This document shows, one piece after another, positions 4,521 through 6,655 of a stretch of 6,655 nucleotides of DNA; the first letter of the stretch is position 1; the number at the start of each line of letters is the position of its first letter. A program made the translations under genes and the position numbers. The notes under the pieces are model-generated. The model was not told the DNA's origin. It searched no databases and saw nothing but the letters and a program-made list of their open reading frames with translations. This DNA comes from Rhodoferax sp. (GTDB lineage: Bacteria; Pseudomonadota; Gammaproteobacteria; Burkholderiales; Burkholderiaceae_C), in assembly GCA_017880985.1 (NCBI GenBank), contig JADGRK010000142.1, positions 1 to 6,655 on the forward strand, written 5' to 3'.

Positions 4521-6655
4521 AGGGCTCCTGGCACAAGTACAGCGTCTGATTCGGTTTTGGAAAATTCAAGTGCCATGTCCAGCACCTCCATAAACTCATT
4601 GACTTTGATCGGCTTGGTGAGGTAGCGGAAGAAGCCTGCCTCCATGCCTTTTTCGATATCGCGTGGCATCGCGTTGGCACTGATGGCCACTACCTGGATG
4701 TGCTGGGTTGCAGGATCTTCACGCAGGATTTTGAGTGCCTGAAGACCACTGATACCGGGTAGATTGATATCCATCAGGATCACTTCGGGCTGATGAATGC
4801 GTGCCAGCGTTATGCCGCGCATGCCATCCCCAGCACTCAACAAGCGCATGTTCGGACGCCGCGCGATGAGTTGTTTGACCAACTCCATATTGGCCCGGTT
4901 GTCTTCCACATACAGCAGCGTGCGCAGTGCCATGCCTGGCTCAACCTTCGATGGCGACAGCGTCAGCGGTTGGTCCGAAGCGCTGTGAAATTGCGGTGCC
5001 GCCACCAGATTCAATTCAAACCAGAACACGCTGCCCATGCCGAGGATACTTTGGGCGCCGATTTCGCCCTCCATCAATTCGACCAGCCGTTTGCTCACCA
5101 CCAGGCCGATGCCGGTGCCCTCCTCGGCGCCGACCTCTTGCCCGAGCCGATTGAACGGCTCAAACAGTTGGGCCATTTTCTCGGCCGGCAGTCCTTCGCC
5201 GGTATCGCGTACACTGATTCGCAGGCGCTGTGCGGCAACTGTCTTGCATGTCACTTCAACCGTACCGCCTGGGCGGTTGTATTTGATGGCGTTGGAGAGC
5301 AGATTCACAATCACCTGCTTTACGCGAGTCCGGTCGGCGTTGACATAGCAAGGGCCGTCGAAGTGAGGAAAGCTGATGCGGATGTCATTCTTTTGAGCCT
5401 GCGGTTCAATCATGGCTTGACAGTCAAGCAACACGTCTGACAGCGCAATCGGCTCCATCGACAGCGATAGCTTGCCGGACTCGATCAAGGCCAGATCGAG
5501 GATCTCGTTGATTAACTCCAGCAGGTACCAACCGCCATGAAGAATCTGGTCGATGCTGGCCTTTTGCATGGCCGTGGGCGGCGGTTCGCCCGACTCCATG
5601 AGTTGGGCAAAACCCAGGATCGCATTCAGCGGAGAGCGCAGCTCATGGCTCATGCTCGACAGAAACTCGGATTTGGCGAGATTGGCCTTGTCCGCCGCCT
5701 GCCGGGCGCTCTCAAGCTCGACGTTCTGGTCCCGTAGCGCCTGATCAAGCACGGCGCGCTCGGCCTCGACCCGCTTGCGTGCGGTGTTGTCGGTGCCGAT
5801 CAAGAGGTAGCCAATGATCACGTCCTGCGCGTCGCGTAGCGCCGTGACCGACACCAGCGCCGGGAAGCGGCTGCCGTCCTTGCGGATGTAGGTCAGCTCG
5901 TAGATGTCCTCAATGCCGCGCGCGGCCTTGAACACCAGGGCCTCAAAGCCCGGCGTAATCCGCGTGGAGAGCTCCTCGCTCAACGCCTTGGCGCGTGCGA
6001 TCACTTCCTGCGGATCGGAAATGTCGGCCGGCGTGATCTTGTTCATCACTTCGGCAGCCGTGTAACCCAGCATACGCTCGGCGCCAACGTTGAAGATCTG
6101 GATGACGCCCTTGGCGTCGGTGGCGACACTGGCGAAGACGGCGCTGTTGAAAATTGCACTCTGTAGCGCCCCCGCCTTGAGCAGCGCCTCTTCGGCCTGT
6201 TTGCGTGCCGTGTTGTCGGTGCCGATCAGCAGGTAGCCGATGATGGCGTTTTGAGCGTCTCGCAGCGCCGTGACCGAGACGACCGCCGGGAAGCGGCTGC
6301 CGTCCTTGCGGATGTAGGTCAGCTCATAAATGTCTTCAATGCCGCGTGAGGCCTTGAACACCAGCGCTTCGAAGCCCGGCTCAATCTGGGTTTCGAGTTC
6401 GAGACTGAGTGCTTTGGCGCGTGCAATCACTTCCTGCGGATCAGAGATGTCGGCCGGCGTGATCTTGTTCATCACCTCCAGGGCGGTGTAGCCCAGCATG
6501 CGCTCGGCACCAACGTTGAAAATCTGGATCACGCCCTTGGCGTCGGTGGCGATGCTGGAGAAGTTGGCGCTGTTGAAAATCGCGCTCTGCAAAGCCCCGG
6601 CCTTGAGCAGCGCCTCTTCCGCCTGCTTGCGCGCCGTGTTGTCGGTGCCGATCAA
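4517..6655 (-). CDS. Hybrid histidine kinase, tandem PAS-HisKA-HATPase-REC (N-terminus outside window)
   Basis: The visible 712 residues end at a TGA (4519-4517); the frame runs off the right edge, and the apparent TTG start there is internal to a repeat unit. Order (window numbering): two complete PAS/PAC units with linker helices (1-143 and 144-285), near copies of one another with a 142-residue period; coiled coil (about 293-328); HisKA with phospho-His H337 in SSMSHELRSPLN; HATPase with N-box NLLSNAIKYN (451-460), G1 DTGEG (484-488), F-box LFEPF (497-501) and G2 GTGIGL (513-518); and a C-terminal receiver with E584-D585, phospho-acceptor D629 in LMDINLPGISG, S659 and K681. All residues needed for autophosphorylation and transfer to the internal receiver are present. 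No HPt domain is visible. The PAS units show no obvious cofactor motif, so the signal is unknown; no membrane segment lies in this part. The output-less REC-PAS gene follows, coupled by ATGA, and is the likely downstream partner. Confidence 0.93.
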   Translation of the reverse strand: MIGTDNTARKQAEEALLKAGALQSAIFNSANFSSIATDAKGVIQIFNVGAERMLGYTALEVMNKITPADISDPQEVIARAKALSLELETQIEPGFEALVFKASRGIEDIYELTYIRKDGSRFPAVVSVTALRDAQNAIIGYLLIGTDNTARKQAEEALLKAGALQSAIFNSAVFASVATDAKGVIQIFNVGAERMLGYTAAEVMNKITPADISDPQEVIARAKALSEELSTRITPGFEALVFKAARGIEDIYELTYIRKDGSRFPALVSVTALRDAQDVIIGYLLIGTDNTARKRVEAERAVLDQALRDQNVELESARQAADKANLAKSEFLSSMSHELRSPLNAILGFAQLMESGEPPPTAMQKASIDQILHGGWYLLELINEILDLALIESGKLSLSMEPIALSDVLLDCQAMIEPQAQKNDIRISFPHFDGPCYVNADRTRVKQVIVNLLSNAIKYNRPGGTVEVTCKTVAAQRLRISVRDTGEGLPAEKMAQLFEPFNRLGQEVGAEEGTGIGLVVSKRLVELMEGEIGAQSILGMGSVFWFELNLVAAPQFHSASDQPLTLSPSKVEPGMALRTLLYVEDNRANMELVKQLIARRPNMRLLSAGDGMRGITLARIHQPEVILMDINLPGISGLQALKILREDPATQHIQVVAISANAMPRDIEKGMEAGFFRYLTKPIKVNEFMEVLDMALEFSKTESDAVLVPGAL
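4525..4529 (-). promoter_or_regulatory. Shine-Dalgarno sequence of the REC-PAS gene
   Basis: AGGAG on the minus strand lies inside the last codons of the upstream kinase gene. It is 4 nt from the first ATG (4520-4518) and 7 nt from the second (4517-4515). The second spacing is nearer the optimum, so the real start may be the second methionine. Confidence 0.6.
5784..6209 (-). repeat. PAS repeat unit, 426 bp, kinase-proximal copy
   Basis: Encodes the second complete 142-residue PAS/PAC-plus-linker module of the hybrid kinase. It is an in-frame tandem copy of 6210-6635. By eye the two modules differ at 12 of 142 residues. Long stretches are identical in DNA, such as the 29 bp at 6021-6049 and 6447-6475. 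Confidence 0.92.
6210..6635 (-). repeat. PAS repeat unit, 426 bp, distal copy
   Basis: Encodes the first complete PAS/PAC module in the window. A further unit boundary starts at 6636: its 19 bases GTGTTGTCGGTGCCGATCA recur at 6210 and 5784. So at least one more PAS module with the same end very probably lies outside the window. Confidence 0.92.

Noticed and set aside
3789..4625. 278-codon plus-strand frame opposite the REC-PAS gene
   Set aside because: The minus strand encodes clear receiver and PAS motifs. The plus-strand translation is rich in His/Gln/Arg without domain structure and crosses the gene junction.
4793..5440. 215-codon plus-strand frame inside the hybrid kinase
   Set aside because: It is the shadow of the HATPase and receiver coding sequence, with no start signal or recognisable motif.

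Overview
The window reads as a chromosomal segment from a GC-rich beta-proteobacterium, most likely a Burkholderiales member of the Comamonadaceae type (for example Rhodoferax or Polaromonas). This rests on codon use, the style of the proteins and the look of one intergenic repeat. It is inference, because there is no rRNA or other taxonomic marker here. Coding density is very high, and the only sizeable gap is 156 bp.

Left part (+ strand, 1-1265): the C-terminal end of the potassium-limitation sensor kinase KdpD, overlapping or abutting the response regulator KdpE. These are normally the last genes of a kdpFABCDE operon, so the K+ transporting ATPase genes probably lie just left of the window. 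After a 59-bp gap that resembles a lineage-specific intergenic repeat comes rluF (1325-2227), a 23S rRNA pseudouridine synthase.

Middle (2228-3703, + strand): a 156-bp spacer built almost entirely of two different pairs of imperfect direct repeats (periods 35 and 41 bp). It is followed by an alpha/beta-hydrolase of the lipase/PGAP1-like type with a recognisable Ser-Asp-His triad and an unusual helical N-terminal extension.

Right part (- strand, 3645-6655): a two-gene signalling operon read towards the left. The upstream gene, cut by the right window edge, encodes a hybrid histidine kinase (tandem PAS - HisKA - HATPase - REC). Its PAS modules are exact 142-residue (426-bp) tandem duplications; two full units and the start of a third are visible. 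It overlaps by ATGA a downstream gene for a REC-coiled coil-PAS protein that has no enzymatic output domain. The 3' end of that gene overlaps the 3' end of the hydrolase gene by 59 bp in convergent orientation.

The points most worth a second look are the near-identical PAS duplication, the output-less REC-PAS partner, the repeat cluster in front of the hydrolase, and the convergent gene overlap. I see no clear new defence or mobile system in this window.
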